From: a virus
Reading direction: 5' to 3' (one strand)
Length of the DNA: 64,000 bases
IMG/VR virus record: IMGVR_UViG_3300041411_000053
Coordinates: 1-64,000 of that record
The notes under the pieces were generated by a model. The model had not been told where the DNA came from and did not search any database. It was given only the letters and a program-made list of their open reading frames with translations. Position numbers and translations under genes: made by a program. Shown here piece by piece: positions 23,225-31,725 of this stretch (position 1 is the first letter of the stretch; the number at the start of each line of letters is the position of its first letter).

Positions 23225-23393
23225 AGTTCATATTGTGAAAGGTGTTGACTCACATGACACTCAAATTCTTGAAGTGTTCTTCGATCACGATGATGCTGAA
23301 GAGTGGATGAACAACTACGACGGTGACGATGATTTCGCTTACTTGTGTATCGATACACGAAATGTTAAAGGAGATTTGAATGAAGTTTGCTGA
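23217..23393 (+). CDS. 58-residue acidic protein (TTG start)
   Basis: TTG start with GGAGGT 5 bp upstream. Reads IKVHIVKGVDSHDTQILEVF, then 'DHDDAEEWMNNYDGDDD'. It overlaps the previous and next genes and fills what would otherwise be a gap. Confidence 0.6.
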   Translation: MIKVHIVKGVDSHDTQILEVFFDHDDAEEWMNNYDGDDDFAYLCIDTRNVKGDLNEVC

Positions 23394-23583
23394 AAGAATT
23401 GATAATATTCCAGCTAACTGTTTTACATACGGTCATTATCATGATGGGTTTTACCAATGTCGTGATGAAGCGTCAAACATTGCCGAGAAGGCCGATGAAT
23501 TGATTGTTAAGTTGTTTGATGCACTTTGTAATCGTCATGCTGATGATCTTGTTGATGAATTGAAAGAGGAGTATGGTCTGTGA
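23380..23583 (+). CDS. Unknown small protein
   Basis: 67 residues, helical, starting MKFAERIDNIPANCF. AAAGGAG upstream; stop overlaps the next GTG. Not recognised. Confidence 0.6.
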   Translation: MKFAERIDNIPANCFTYGHYHDGFYQCRDEASNIAEKADELIVKLFDALCNRHADDLVDELKEEYGL

Positions 23584-23906
23584 GTGTTATCCCAACAAAA
23601 GAACAACGTAAGAATACTATTTACATTGCTGGTGCGATGACTGGTTTGCCTGAATTCAATTTCCCAGCGTTTAACTCTGCTGCTGACAAGTTTAAAGCCG
23701 ATGGTTGGGAAGTTAAGAATCCAGCAGAACATGGTGTTGTTGAAGGTGCAACTTGGGAAGATTACATGGCATTCGATCTAACTCAATTGGGTCAATGTGG
23801 TGCGATCTATATGTTGAAAGGTTGGGAGATGTCACGTGGTGCTTGTCTTGAACAACTAATCGCTGATCGACTGGGTATGAAAATCATTTACGAGGACCGA
23901 GCATGA
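23580..23906 (+). CDS. DUF4406 protein, deoxyribosyltransferase-like
   Basis: 108 residues, GTG start in GTGA overlap. 'IYIAGAMTGLPEFNFPAFNSAADKF' then 'MAFDLTQLGQCGAIYMLKGWEMSRGACLE' match DUF4406, a nucleoside 2-deoxyribosyltransferase-like Rossmannoid fold. It probably acts on free nucleosides or nucleotides; substrate unknown. Confidence 0.85.
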   Translation: MSVIPTKEQRKNTIYIAGAMTGLPEFNFPAFNSAADKFKADGWEVKNPAEHGVVEGATWEDYMAFDLTQLGQCGAIYMLKGWEMSRGACLEQLIADRLGMKIIYEDRA

Positions 23907-24067
23907 CACTTGACCAAGCTGTAGAATATGTAAAGAATGAAGCAAAAGCACTAGGTTACAGTCATCACGAAGTGCAACTTCTTGTCCCAGATCTGCGTGA
24001 AATGATTTACTCACTTCCGTCTACCGAGAAAGATGACATTGATGCACTGATTGAGGAAAAGTTGTAA
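23903..24067 (+). CDS. 54-residue helical protein
   Basis: ATGA overlap with the DUF4406 gene and TAATG overlap with the next. Starts MTLDQAVEYVKNEAKALGYS. Not recognised. Confidence 0.6.
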   Translation: MTLDQAVEYVKNEAKALGYSHHEVQLLVPDLREMIYSLPSTEKDDIDALIEEKL

Positions 24068-24348
24068 TGGCTGAGAAGAAAATCAAGACAGTTATAGTAG
24101 AGTTTGAAGCATTCAGTGCGTGGGACTTTATCCCGGTTGGAAGCTTTTATATCCGAGATGCAAGCGGTGACTACTTATTCTTGAAAACTTCTAATCGAGC
24201 AGAAGCACAGAAGCATGTGAACGATACTTACGGTAAAGGTAAGTATACAGTAGTTGCAGCTAAGGTTCAGAAGACGGTGAGTCGTCTTGAGAGTGGTGGT
24301 CTTAGTTGTACCGGTACAGCAACCCGCAAGGGTCAACAAAAACGTTAA
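24067..24348 (+). CDS. Unknown small basic protein
   Basis: 93 residues. Beta-rich N-terminus ('TVIVEFEAFSAWDFIPVGSF') and a basic, Gly/Ser/Thr-rich tail. Not recognised. Confidence 0.6.
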   Translation: MAEKKIKTVIVEFEAFSAWDFIPVGSFYIRDASGDYLFLKTSNRAEAQKHVNDTYGKGKYTVVAAKVQKTVSRLESGGLSCTGTATRKGQQKR

Positions 24349-24362
24349 TTGATAGGAGAGAA

Positions 24363-24794
24363 ATGATGAACAACACTGGTCTTAGCGACACTTCTGAAAT
24401 TCAAGAAGCATCCCTTGTAAACTTCATGGCTGCAATTGGTTATGAACCTGTTTACAAACTGACCCAACAATGTACCGACATGCTGGTTGGTTTCTTCCAA
24501 CCAAAGTTCTTTCGTATCGGTCGGGCTCGTTTGAGTGTTAACACTGCGATCAAACTACACAATGAGTATGCCGAAGAGTCTTTTGCAGAACTTATTTCGT
24601 TTACTCCGAATCAGGAGTTCCGTGACTTCGTTGCTGACTACGACAATATCGATAAGATCACATCGTTGTTTGCTGGAACCTGTAAGATTGTTAATTTCAT
24701 CAGTGCAACTTACTCAAAGAAGAAAGGTTTTGTTGTTCACAATCACAATGTCAAGTTCATGACTAAACGTGACCAACGTCGTTACGGTTTCTAA
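24363..24794 (+). CDS. Unknown protein
   Basis: 143 residues from tandem ATGs after ATAGGAGAGAA; an upstream in-frame start would overlap the previous gene. Mostly helical, ending with a basic 'KFMTKRDQRRYGF'. Not recognised. Confidence 0.65.
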   Translation: MMNNTGLSDTSEIQEASLVNFMAAIGYEPVYKLTQQCTDMLVGFFQPKFFRIGRARLSVNTAIKLHNEYAEESFAELISFTPNQEFRDFVADYDNIDKITSLFAGTCKIVNFISATYSKKKGFVVHNHNVKFMTKRDQRRYGF

Positions 24795-24797
24795 ACA

Positions 24798-25214
24798 ATG
24801 AAAGCGAAAATGATACGTCCGTACATGGAAACTGCACGAGCTTTCGCTAAGTTATCGCACGCCGAAAGACGGAAGGTTGGGGCGATTGCTGTAACTCCAC
24901 AAGACGTTGTGATTTACTCTTGGAACGGTAGACCATCAGGTGACAGTAATTGCTGTGAAGTTAATCCAGAATTGACACATCCTGAAGTGCTACATGCTGA
25001 ATCAAACATTGTAGCGAAGGCAGCACGAGAGGGTATATCACTTAAAGACGCTGACATTTATGTAACACTTAGTCCTTGTCTACCGTGTGCGTTGCAACTC
25101 TATCAGGCGGGTGTTAGAATGGTTACATACGACGAGGAATATCGGCTGACTGACGGTATCGAATTCCTAAAACGAAAACAAATTCATGTATTGAAGTACG
25201 AGGAGAGCGTATGA
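24798..25214 (+). CDS. Deoxycytidylate (dCMP) deaminase
   Basis: 138 residues. Zinc motif 'HAESN' (catalytic Glu) and 'LSPCLPCALQLYQAGV' (two Cys ligands) in a compact deaminase fold. It converts dCMP to dUMP, the substrate of the ThyX encoded at 58.4-59.4 kb. Overlaps the next gene as ATGA. Confidence 0.92.
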   Translation: MKAKMIRPYMETARAFAKLSHAERRKVGAIAVTPQDVVIYSWNGRPSGDSNCCEVNPELTHPEVLHAESNIVAKAAREGISLKDADIYVTLSPCLPCALQLYQAGVRMVTYDEEYRLTDGIEFLKRKQIHVLKYEESV

Positions 25215-25408
25215 GGATTTTAGTTGACCGCATGTCAGGAGATGCAACTGTTTTGATCTACAACAAACAAGGTGATTTGATTCACACTGAACCATTTTAC
25301 GCAAGTAGCTTTAGTAGCTATATCCGTCACGTTCCTGTTGTTGAAGTTGAGTATGGTCACAGTACATGTTTGAGTTCTGGTGTCTTCGAATACAAGGTGG
25401 TAGCATGA
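25211..25408 (+). CDS. Unknown small protein
   Basis: 65 residues, beta-rich (MRILVDRMSGDATVLIYNKQ). Four-base overlaps on both sides. Not recognised. Confidence 0.6.
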   Translation: MRILVDRMSGDATVLIYNKQGDLIHTEPFYASSFSSYIRHVPVVEVEYGHSTCLSSGVFEYKVVA

Positions 25409-25593
25409 GTGCCATCTATCGCATTCTTAGAGAGGAATATCGTAATGGGAATGTGAATTTCAAGATTGAAAAGAAGGTTGAGCATGTTGAGCGTTGGGTT
25501 CATATCACCAACCGTGACACGGTAATATTGGCACGAGCGGTTATTGAGAAATTAATTGGTGATGAGTTAGTTAGTAGTGAGGTTGTAGAATGA
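25405..25593 (+). CDS. Unknown small protein
   Basis: 62 residues from the ATG at 25405 in ATGA overlap; a start 13 codons earlier would enlarge the overlap. Starts MSAIYRILREEYRNGNVNF. Not recognised. Confidence 0.6.
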   Translation: MSAIYRILREEYRNGNVNFKIEKKVEHVERWVHITNRDTVILARAVIEKLIGDELVSSEVVE

Positions 25594-25847
25594 TTATTGA
25601 CACTGAGTCTGGTAAAGAGATGTTCAACGCTGTTGCCGCTGTAGGTGATCAATCGAATGATGTTGACAAGCGTGAACAACTTCGCAATCAGGCAATGAAG
25701 TTTCTGTACGACAACCAAGAGTGTTTCGTTGCCCAATGGATTCTACAGAATCCTTATGCGAACATTGGTCAGTATGCACTGAAGTTTGTTTACAACGATT
25801 CATCCCTTTTGGGTTACTCGGTAACCATGGAGAAAATTGATGTTTGA
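25590..25847 (+). CDS. Unknown small protein
   Basis: 85 residues, starting MIIDTESGKEMFNAVAAVGD, helical. ATGA start overlap; overlaps the DNA ligase start by 8 bp. Not recognised. Confidence 0.6.
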   Translation: MIIDTESGKEMFNAVAAVGDQSNDVDKREQLRNQAMKFLYDNQECFVAQWILQNPYANIGQYALKFVYNDSSLLGYSVTMEKIDV

Positions 25848-27048
25848 GAAACATTTGTTTGGATTGGAAAAGAATGGTGATGTAAAGGTTTGGTCTATCA
25901 GAATTGAGGACGTGTTCTGCGATCACCCTGAAGCTATGTTGGTCATCACACATGGTAAAGAAGGTGGTAAACTCACAGTTAAGAATGAGAGCGTGACTCA
26001 GGGGAAACAAGGTCGTACTGTTTACGAACAAGCTGTATCTCAGGCCGAAGGTCGCATCAAGAAACAACTTGATAAAGCGTACCGTGAAACTAAGGAGGAA
26101 CTGGATTCAACGCCACTACTTGCGATGTTAGCATCTGATTACAACAAGGTTGGTCACCGAATCCAATTTCCCTGCTATACATCGGTGAAATATGATGGTT
26201 GCCGAGCATTAGCGATTAAACACTGTGGTGAAGTTCGCTTGGAGTCCAGAACCGGACAATCGTTTAGCGTACCTTGTGTCGAGGAAGCTCTGAATAAGAT
26301 CATGCATGACGGTGATGTGTTGGATGGGGAACTTTACAAACATAACTATGAGCTTCAGGATATCTTGTCTGCTGTTAAGCGTACCGATACGCAAAAGGAA
26401 ATTGACAAGGCATTCAAGAAGATGTCAAAGAACAACAGTGTTGAAAATGCCGATGCTTATGACTCAGCCGTTAAAATTGCATACCTTCGAGACAATCTAG
26501 AGTTCCACATTTTTGACATTCCAATGGATGGTGATTTTGAAGCACGCCTGTCAGCAATGAATGAGTTATTCCTTAACGAAAAAGAGAACTTCGGCCATAC
26601 AATCGAAATGACGCAATATGACGTTTGCAATAGTGATGAACAACTTCGACAAATCCTTCACCCTCGTGCAGTTAAAGACGGATTTGAAGGTGTAATGTTA
26701 CGGAATAAGAAAGGTGTTTACGAAAGTGGAAAGCGAAGCGGTGATTTGCAAAAGATGAAAACATTCATGGACGATGAGTTCTTGATCCTTGATGTTGTAG
26801 CTGACAAGCAAGGTAACGGCGTGTTTGTACTAAAGAACAACGTGAACAATGAGACGTTCCAATGTGTAATGGGATCACTTGAGGAGCGAAACCTGTACCT
26901 TAATGTGTACCGTAAATCACTGATTGACAAATGGTTGAAAGTAAAATTCCAAACCAGATATAAAGGAACTCTACTCCCTCAGTTTCCTGTCGGACTTATG
27001 GTTCGTGACGGTTATGCTGTAAATGGTGAGTTTGTACCATATGATTAA
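25840..27048 (+). CDS. ATP-dependent DNA ligase
   Basis: 402 residues from the ATG at 25840 (a TTG precedes it). Residues 1-65 look like a WGR-type module ('GLEKNGDVKVWSIRIED...THGKEGGKL'). The adenylation domain has 'YTSVKYDGCRALAI' (KYDG lysine), 'DGELYKHN', 'FHIFDIP', 'FEGVMLRNKKG' and 'WLKVKFQTRYKG' (motif V). The OB fold is short. It seals nicks during replication, recombination and repair. Confidence 0.93.
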   Translation: MFEKHLFGLEKNGDVKVWSIRIEDVFCDHPEAMLVITHGKEGGKLTVKNESVTQGKQGRTVYEQAVSQAEGRIKKQLDKAYRETKEELDSTPLLAMLASDYNKVGHRIQFPCYTSVKYDGCRALAIKHCGEVRLESRTGQSFSVPCVEEALNKIMHDGDVLDGELYKHNYELQDILSAVKRTDTQKEIDKAFKKMSKNNSVENADAYDSAVKIAYLRDNLEFHIFDIPMDGDFEARLSAMNELFLNEKENFGHTIEMTQYDVCNSDEQLRQILHPRAVKDGFEGVMLRNKKGVYESGKRSGDLQKMKTFMDDEFLILDVVADKQGNGVFVLKNNVNNETFQCVMGSLEERNLYLNVYRKSLIDKWLKVKFQTRYKGTLLPQFPVGLMVRDGYAVNGEFVPYD

Positions 27049-27057
27049 GGAGTGACA

Positions 27058-27612
27058 ATGAACTACGAAGATTTCCCGGTTGATTATTTGTGGGAGTGTT
27101 TCGATGTTAACTTTCAGACCGGGAAATTGACGTGGAAACAAAGACCTCGATATCATTTCGAGACAGATTTTGCTTACAATACAATAAATCCGAGGCAGTT
27201 TGGAAAGGTTGCGGGTTCGATTTCAAAGAATGATTACTGGACTGTTGGATTGCGTGGAATTGGTGAAAGTAAGAAAGTTATGTATCAGCACCGTATCCTT
27301 TACGCGATGTTTCATGGCGTTTGGCCTGATGAAACAATTGATCATTTCGATGGGAATACGAAGAACAACTCGATTTCCAATCTAAGACCAGCATCTCAGT
27401 CAGTTAACACAAAGAACCAAAGACTTAGGAATACAAATAAGTCTGGACTACATGGTGTGCGGTGGTATAATAGATATAACGCTTGGCACGCAACTGGAAC
27501 TTATAATTATAAAGTATTTCACCTTGGATACCATGAAAATTTATTAGACGCAATATGTGCGAGAAGGTCTTGGGAATTGAATAAAGAATTCACAGAGAGG
27601 CACGGAACATGA
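27058..27612 (+). CDS. HNH homing endonuclease
   Basis: 184 residues from the ATG after AAGGAGTGACA. HNH core 'YQHRILYAMFHGVWPDETIDHFDGNTKNNSISNLRPAS' and a C-terminal AP2-like segment 'GLHGVRWYNRYNAWHATGTY'. Its stop overlaps the next start. With 19573 it is the second HNH gene inserted in this operon; the two share the same plan but differ widely in sequence. Confidence 0.9.
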   Translation: MNYEDFPVDYLWECFDVNFQTGKLTWKQRPRYHFETDFAYNTINPRQFGKVAGSISKNDYWTVGLRGIGESKKVMYQHRILYAMFHGVWPDETIDHFDGNTKNNSISNLRPASQSVNTKNQRLRNTNKSGLHGVRWYNRYNAWHATGTYNYKVFHLGYHENLLDAICARRSWELNKEFTERHGT

Positions 27613-28139
27613 TTAATATCAGAGAGCATAAAAGCTCAAGTTATGCCGCACGGACGTATCACAATGCTGCTCAAGGTGTAACCTTGGCAATTGCTGTAGA
27701 CTTTACAACCTCTGGTGAAAAATTAACTACCAAAGCAGCAGAAAAGAATGGTATAATTCATTGTGATGCCAAGAACTTTGCAACCGACTGGATTCGATCA
27801 GCTCGTGAGTTATACAAGAAGCTGAAAGAGTCAGATTGCAGGGTTGTGAATGTCGCAGGTAATGGTATCTACACGTATGCAAAACATGGGTTCACCCAGC
27901 ATGGTGTAAATCATATGGTGTATGGAATCCTAAACCAAGTACATCAACACTGGAAGCTTGACCATGTTGTAAGTGGTGGCCAGACAGGTGCTGACATTGC
28001 AGGGTTGATTGCGGCTGCCAAGCTCGACATTGACTGTACTGGAATGTGGCCAAACGGCTATAAAATGAGGTTCGAAGATGGAGTTGATCGAAACCATACC
28101 CCGAGTCAGATAATGGATATAATCAATCAATACGCGTGA
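27609..28139 (+). CDS. SLOG-type nucleotide-binding protein (GGQTGAD)
   Basis: 176 residues. 'RVVNVAGNGIYTYAKHG' is followed by 'DHVVSGGQTGADIAGLIAAAKL' (about 118-139), the Gly-rich loop of the SLOG/'molybdenum-carrier-like' Rossmannoid family. SLOG proteins bind or cleave nucleotide-derived ligands in NAD and defence signalling. Its place in an operon with NAD-related genes is suggestive. Activity is not shown. Confidence 0.75.
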   Translation: MINIREHKSSSYAARTYHNAAQGVTLAIAVDFTTSGEKLTTKAAEKNGIIHCDAKNFATDWIRSARELYKKLKESDCRVVNVAGNGIYTYAKHGFTQHGVNHMVYGILNQVHQHWKLDHVVSGGQTGADIAGLIAAAKLDIDCTGMWPNGYKMRFEDGVDRNHTPSQIMDIINQYA

Positions 28140-28147
28140 GGTAAACA

Positions 28148-28768
28148 ATGTTCATTTTCGGTAACATAACAGCACATGGTGTAGTTTACTTGTATCCAGA
28201 GAAGCCACCATGTAACCTTGTGTGGACAGACCCAAAAGGGAATACCAACTACTGGTGTTCTGTTCTTGGTGGTACATCTGGCTCAAGTAGCAGTCCACGT
28301 ACAGAGAGTCGTCAGACACTTCCTGATTCGGGTGAACCATACAATTGGGTAGTAAACGGTGTTCCACATTCAATGACAGGCAAGGTTAGAGTTGAATTAG
28401 CACCGAGTAGTGGTAAAGTTATTGTTGGTCAAATCCACGCACACAAAGCACCCAACCCGTTCTTGATGGTTACATGGTGGAACGGTGTTGCCCGTGTTGA
28501 TATACGATATTACCCAACAGGACCATCTACTAAAGTTCTATCAATACCCTGCACTCTAGGACAGGTGTTCGAGTACAGTTTAGAAGTAGATTCTTTGGGT
28601 GAACTTCACATCGAACTAAATGGTTTTGGTTATAGCCTGAAGATTAACGAAGCATGGAGTGAATATCCATTCTACTTTAAAGCTGGTGCTTACGTGATCG
28701 ACAACGATGGACCGGAAACTGAAGGTGGTTGGGTTATATATGAACAGTTCGATGTCTTTAACGGATAG
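28148..28768 (+). CDS. Polysaccharide lyase family 7 (alginate lyase)-like
   Basis: 206 residues. The three PL7 motifs appear in order: 'GKVRVELAPSS' (Arg/Glu strand), 'VGQIHAHKA' (QIH with catalytic His) and 'YFKAGAYVIDN' (YFKAG with catalytic Tyr). It is a single beta-jelly-roll domain with no signal peptide or virion anchor, so it may be released at lysis or be a soluble depolymerase. Suggests an alginate-coated host. Confidence 0.8.
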   Translation: MFIFGNITAHGVVYLYPEKPPCNLVWTDPKGNTNYWCSVLGGTSGSSSSPRTESRQTLPDSGEPYNWVVNGVPHSMTGKVRVELAPSSGKVIVGQIHAHKAPNPFLMVTWWNGVARVDIRYYPTGPSTKVLSIPCTLGQVFEYSLEVDSLGELHIELNGFGYSLKINEAWSEYPFYFKAGAYVIDNDGPETEGGWVIYEQFDVFNG

Positions 28769-28776
28769 GAGATAAC

Positions 28777-29520
28777 ATGCGTAAACTTATAGGATCGTGC
28801 AATCACGTAGCTCAATACGATCTACGAAACTTCAAAGGTCGTATATTCGCAGTCAGCGACTTGCACGGTCACTATGATCTGTTGCATGAAGCTCTGAAAG
28901 ATGTAGGTTTCAATTCAACCCAAGATAAACTATTCGTCATTGGTGATTGGACAGACAGAGGACCGGACAGTCGTTATGTTCTGGATTACGTTAATGAACC
29001 TTGGGTGGAAAGCCTACAAGGTAATCATGAAAAGATGTACATGGATGGGTTTGAGTCACACTGGCATCCAAACAATCGAAGTGTACTGACGCTGAAAGCT
29101 CATGGTGGACAGTGGATTTGGAACAGTGGGTTAACTGATCTTGACAAGATCTTGATCCATGAAGCGTTCACTAACATGCCACTAGGTATGGAATTGTTGT
29201 TGCCTTCTGGTCACAAACTAGGTATGATTCACGCCGAAGTCCCATACAACGACTGGAACAAGTGGTTGAACATTAGTAAGGCCGAACTTGAGTGGGATGG
29301 GCAGGCTACCGCACAATGGGCTCGCACGTGGTACTCTACGAAGTATCAAGGTGACGTGAAAGGTGTTGACGTTGTTCTGGTTGGTCATACTCCCACTGAC
29401 AGTGGTGGAGTTGAACAGTATGGAAACATGGTGTTTATTGACGGCGGTAGTTTCTTTAACGACAAGATCAATTTGGTTGAAATTAACGAAGATTGGGTAA
29501 GGAGTATATTATGTCTTTGA
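28777..29520 (+). CDS. PPP-family protein phosphatase (lambda NinI type)
   Basis: 247 residues. 'VSDLHGHYDLL' (GDxHG-like), 'GDWTDRGPDS' (GDxVDRG), 'GNHE', 'HAEVP' and 'GHTPTD' supply the two-metal site. Length and motifs match the lambda phosphatase, which removes phosphates from Ser/Thr/Tyr (and His). Possible role: undoing host signalling. Confidence 0.92.
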   Translation: MRKLIGSCNHVAQYDLRNFKGRIFAVSDLHGHYDLLHEALKDVGFNSTQDKLFVIGDWTDRGPDSRYVLDYVNEPWVESLQGNHEKMYMDGFESHWHPNNRSVLTLKAHGGQWIWNSGLTDLDKILIHEAFTNMPLGMELLLPSGHKLGMIHAEVPYNDWNKWLNISKAELEWDGQATAQWARTWYSTKYQGDVKGVDVVLVGHTPTDSGGVEQYGNMVFIDGGSFFNDKINLVEINEDWVRSILCL

Positions 29521-29693
29521 CTGGTGAAGTTCAAAGTCCAACGGTGAAAAGTCAAATGTTTAAGAGTCTTGAGGCTGCATTGGATTATTGCCTATTCGTC
29601 AAACCAGATGAACTTGCGATCAAGCGAGTATTCAACGGTGTTGAAGTCACTGGTTGGCAATTACATTTTACAGGTAGTGAGGGTATGCGATGA
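29511..29693 (+). CDS. Unknown small protein
   Basis: 60 residues from the ATG at 29511 after GGAGTATATT. Starts MSLTGEVQSPTVKSQMFKS. Overlaps the phosphatase end and the next start. Not recognised. Confidence 0.55.
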   Translation: MSLTGEVQSPTVKSQMFKSLEAALDYCLFVKPDELAIKRVFNGVEVTGWQLHFTGSEGMR

Positions 29694-29854
29694 AATTTGT
29701 ACAACATAAACCTGATGGTCAAGATCGTAATGTGTTCAACAACTTTAAACGAACTCTTCGTGATGTTGAAAAGCTGACAAATGAGCAACTGGCTCTTATG
29801 AACTTCGAAGTATTCCACGAAGCACGTAAGCGTGGAGCAGTTGAACCAGAATGA
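29690..29854 (+). CDS. 54-residue helical basic protein
   Basis: ATGA overlap with the previous gene and with the next. Starts MKFVQHKPDGQDRNVFNNFK. Not recognised. Confidence 0.6.
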   Translation: MKFVQHKPDGQDRNVFNNFKRTLRDVEKLTNEQLALMNFEVFHEARKRGAVEPE

Positions 29855-30414
29855 AAAAGGTATATGGTGTTGGAATAAATGATTCAGAAACACCAGTACA
29901 GTTGAAAGACTCAGAGGGCAACGTTAAATGGCGTTGCCCTTTTTACACGAAGTGGGCAAATATGCTGAAGAGGTGTTATTCAAAAGCATCTCTTTCAGAA
30001 CGACCTAACTACGGTAAGTCAACTGTCTGTGAGGAATGGAAATCATTTTCTACGTTTAAGGACTGGATGAGTTGTCAGGATCATGAGGGTAAATGTTTAG
30101 ACAAAGACCTTCTTGGTGACGGTACAATTTATTCACCGAATGTTTGTGTGTTCATCGATTCAGATGTTAATTCGTTCATTAAATCAAGTAAGAACAAGTG
30201 GGGTTTACCACAAGGGGTAGCACTAAATAGTAGTGGTGGTATTCACGCACACTTTGGCAGTAACGGTGTTAATAATTACCTTGGTAGATTTGAAACTATC
30301 GAGGATGCTGTTCGTGCACATAACAATGCGAAACGAAATTCAGCGATTGAATTATTCAGTGACAGACCAACTTGGGTATTGGACGCAATCGTAAGGAGGT
30401 TCAGTGAAAATTAA
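29851..30414 (+). CDS. AP2/HNH-like mobile protein, paralog A
   Basis: 187 residues. 'YGVGINDSETPV', 'CPFYTKWANMLKRCYSK', 'CEEWKSFSTFKDWM', 'LDKDLLGDGTIYSPNVCVFID' and a C-terminal 'LGRFETIEDAVRAHNNAKR' (AP2-like) are shared in the same order with 36126-36827. The family is common in phages and probably includes homing-type nucleases; no classical HNH histidines are evident. ATGA overlap at the start. Confidence 0.65.
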   Translation: MKKVYGVGINDSETPVQLKDSEGNVKWRCPFYTKWANMLKRCYSKASLSERPNYGKSTVCEEWKSFSTFKDWMSCQDHEGKCLDKDLLGDGTIYSPNVCVFIDSDVNSFIKSSKNKWGLPQGVALNSSGGIHAHFGSNGVNNYLGRFETIEDAVRAHNNAKRNSAIELFSDRPTWVLDAIVRRFSEN

Positions 30415-30790
30415 ATACTGTAATGATCTTAATGTAAAATTGTGCAAAGAGAACCCTGAGAAGATATTTGTCTTTGGTTGTAACCTCGCTGGATACGGTA
30501 CAGCTGGGCAAGCGTGTATCCGAAAAGAACCTAATGCATTCGGTATTCCAACCAAAAGATACCCGTCGATGGAAGCTGGATCATTCTTTACCGACAGAGA
30601 TTGCGAACGTGAGCATGTTTTGAAGGCACTCCGTGAACTGTATTCATTAGCTAAGCGACGGACTATTGTTTTCCCATCTAAAGGGATAGGAGTAGGTATG
30701 GCTAAGATGCGTGAAACGAGTCCCAAGTTGTTTGCTGAGATGAACGACATTCTGTTGAAACATTTTGGAGTGAGGAATGGACATGGTTGA
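30404..30790 (+). CDS. Conserved phage protein, macro-domain-like start
   Basis: 128 residues. 'IFVFGCNLAGYGTAGQACIRKEPNAFGIPTKRYPS' followed by 'KRRTIVFPSKGIGVGMAKM' recalls phage proteins with an FGxNxxGxxGxGxA loop that resembles macro/ADP-ribose-binding folds. Function unproven. It starts inside the end of paralog A. Confidence 0.6.
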   Translation: MKIKYCNDLNVKLCKENPEKIFVFGCNLAGYGTAGQACIRKEPNAFGIPTKRYPSMEAGSFFTDRDCEREHVLKALRELYSLAKRRTIVFPSKGIGVGMAKMRETSPKLFAEMNDILLKHFGVRNGHG

Positions 30791-30986
30791 TAAAATGTAC
30801 GTGGTAACATCAGTTGATCATGGTGGTTACGACTCATGGGATGTGTCATATCACAAGACCAGAAAGGGTGCACTGCGATATATCATCAATAGCAACTACC
30901 GACAATGGGAATTGTGTCGTTACATTGCATCCGGCAGTTACGATGAGCTTTACATGTACATAACAGAACGGGAGTTAGACGATTGA
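30783..30986 (+). CDS. Unknown small protein
   Basis: 67 residues from the second in-frame ATG (GAGGA at 6 bp). Tyr-rich: 'YVVTSVDHGGYDSWDVSYHKTRKG'. Overlaps both neighbours. Not recognised. Confidence 0.55.
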   Translation: MVDKMYVVTSVDHGGYDSWDVSYHKTRKGALRYIINSNYRQWELCRYIASGSYDELYMYITERELDD

Positions 30987-31507
30987 ATCTAATTCGACAC
31001 CTGCTGACACGTCATTACGATCCAAGTCGGTATATCAATCATGTACTGGACGTTGACAACAACGTTCTCACCGTGTTTCTAACTAACTTGAGTGGTCAAT
31101 TTGTTGGCTTTCAGCAATACAGACCAGATGTTGAGTTCAAACGACTGAATTTATCGTCAGATGCACGTTATTTCACATACAGTCAACGCGGTGTAAACGC
31201 CTGCTGGGGATTAGAAACACTTGACACCAGCAAAAAGGATCTGTATCTTGTTGAAGGAATCTTTAAAGCATCTGCTTTACATATGCTTGGACATAATGCT
31301 CTAGCTCTGCTAACATCAAACCCAAAACCAATGGAAAGTTGGTTGCACACACTACCATACAATCTGATTGGGATCGGTGACGGTGATCAAGCTGGACAAT
31401 GGATGCCAAAAATAGCTAGACAAGGGTTCCAGTCCCATGTAGACTTGGATGAATACACACTTGAAGAACTACAATACTTACTGGAGAGTAAACCATGGAA
31501 AAGCTGA
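30983..31507 (+). CDS. TOPRIM-domain protein
   Basis: 174 residues, TTG start in TTGA overlap with GGGAG upstream. 'DLYLVEGIFKASALHMLGHNALALL' (Glu) and 'LIGIGDGDQAGQ' (DxD) are the TOPRIM motifs of DnaG-type primases, OLD nucleases and topoisomerases. No zinc finger or helicase domain is present, so it is a stand-alone, perhaps divergent, primase-like or nuclease subunit. Confidence 0.75.
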   Translation: MNLIRHLLTRHYDPSRYINHVLDVDNNVLTVFLTNLSGQFVGFQQYRPDVEFKRLNLSSDARYFTYSQRGVNACWGLETLDTSKKDLYLVEGIFKASALHMLGHNALALLTSNPKPMESWLHTLPYNLIGIGDGDQAGQWMPKIARQGFQSHVDLDEYTLEELQYLLESKPWKS

Positions 31508-31725
31508 AGAACTTCTTTACAAACACACATGTCATAACCAGTATCAGTGTTCTGCTTGTGATCGCTGTAATCTGGCTTCTGTTGTATTTGTTGATCAGTT
31601 ACCCTGTTGGGTTCATCGCAATTTGTATTGTACTCGTTGCATTGACTGTTCTTGGTTATTTCACCTTCCAACTGTACCGGGTAATTCTTGGCTTTGTAGA
31701 AGAATACAAGGAAAGTCGAAAGTAA
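31495..31725 (+). CDS. Small protein with two membrane segments
   Basis: 76 residues. Two hydrophobic helices (about 13-34 and 38-62) and a charged C-terminus (EEYKESRK). Could be an inner-membrane modulator or holin-like, but no lysis gene is near. Not recognised. Confidence 0.6.
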   Translation: MEKLKNFFTNTHVITSISVLLVIAVIWLLLYLLISYPVGFIAICIVLVALTVLGYFTFQLYRVILGFVEEYKESRK

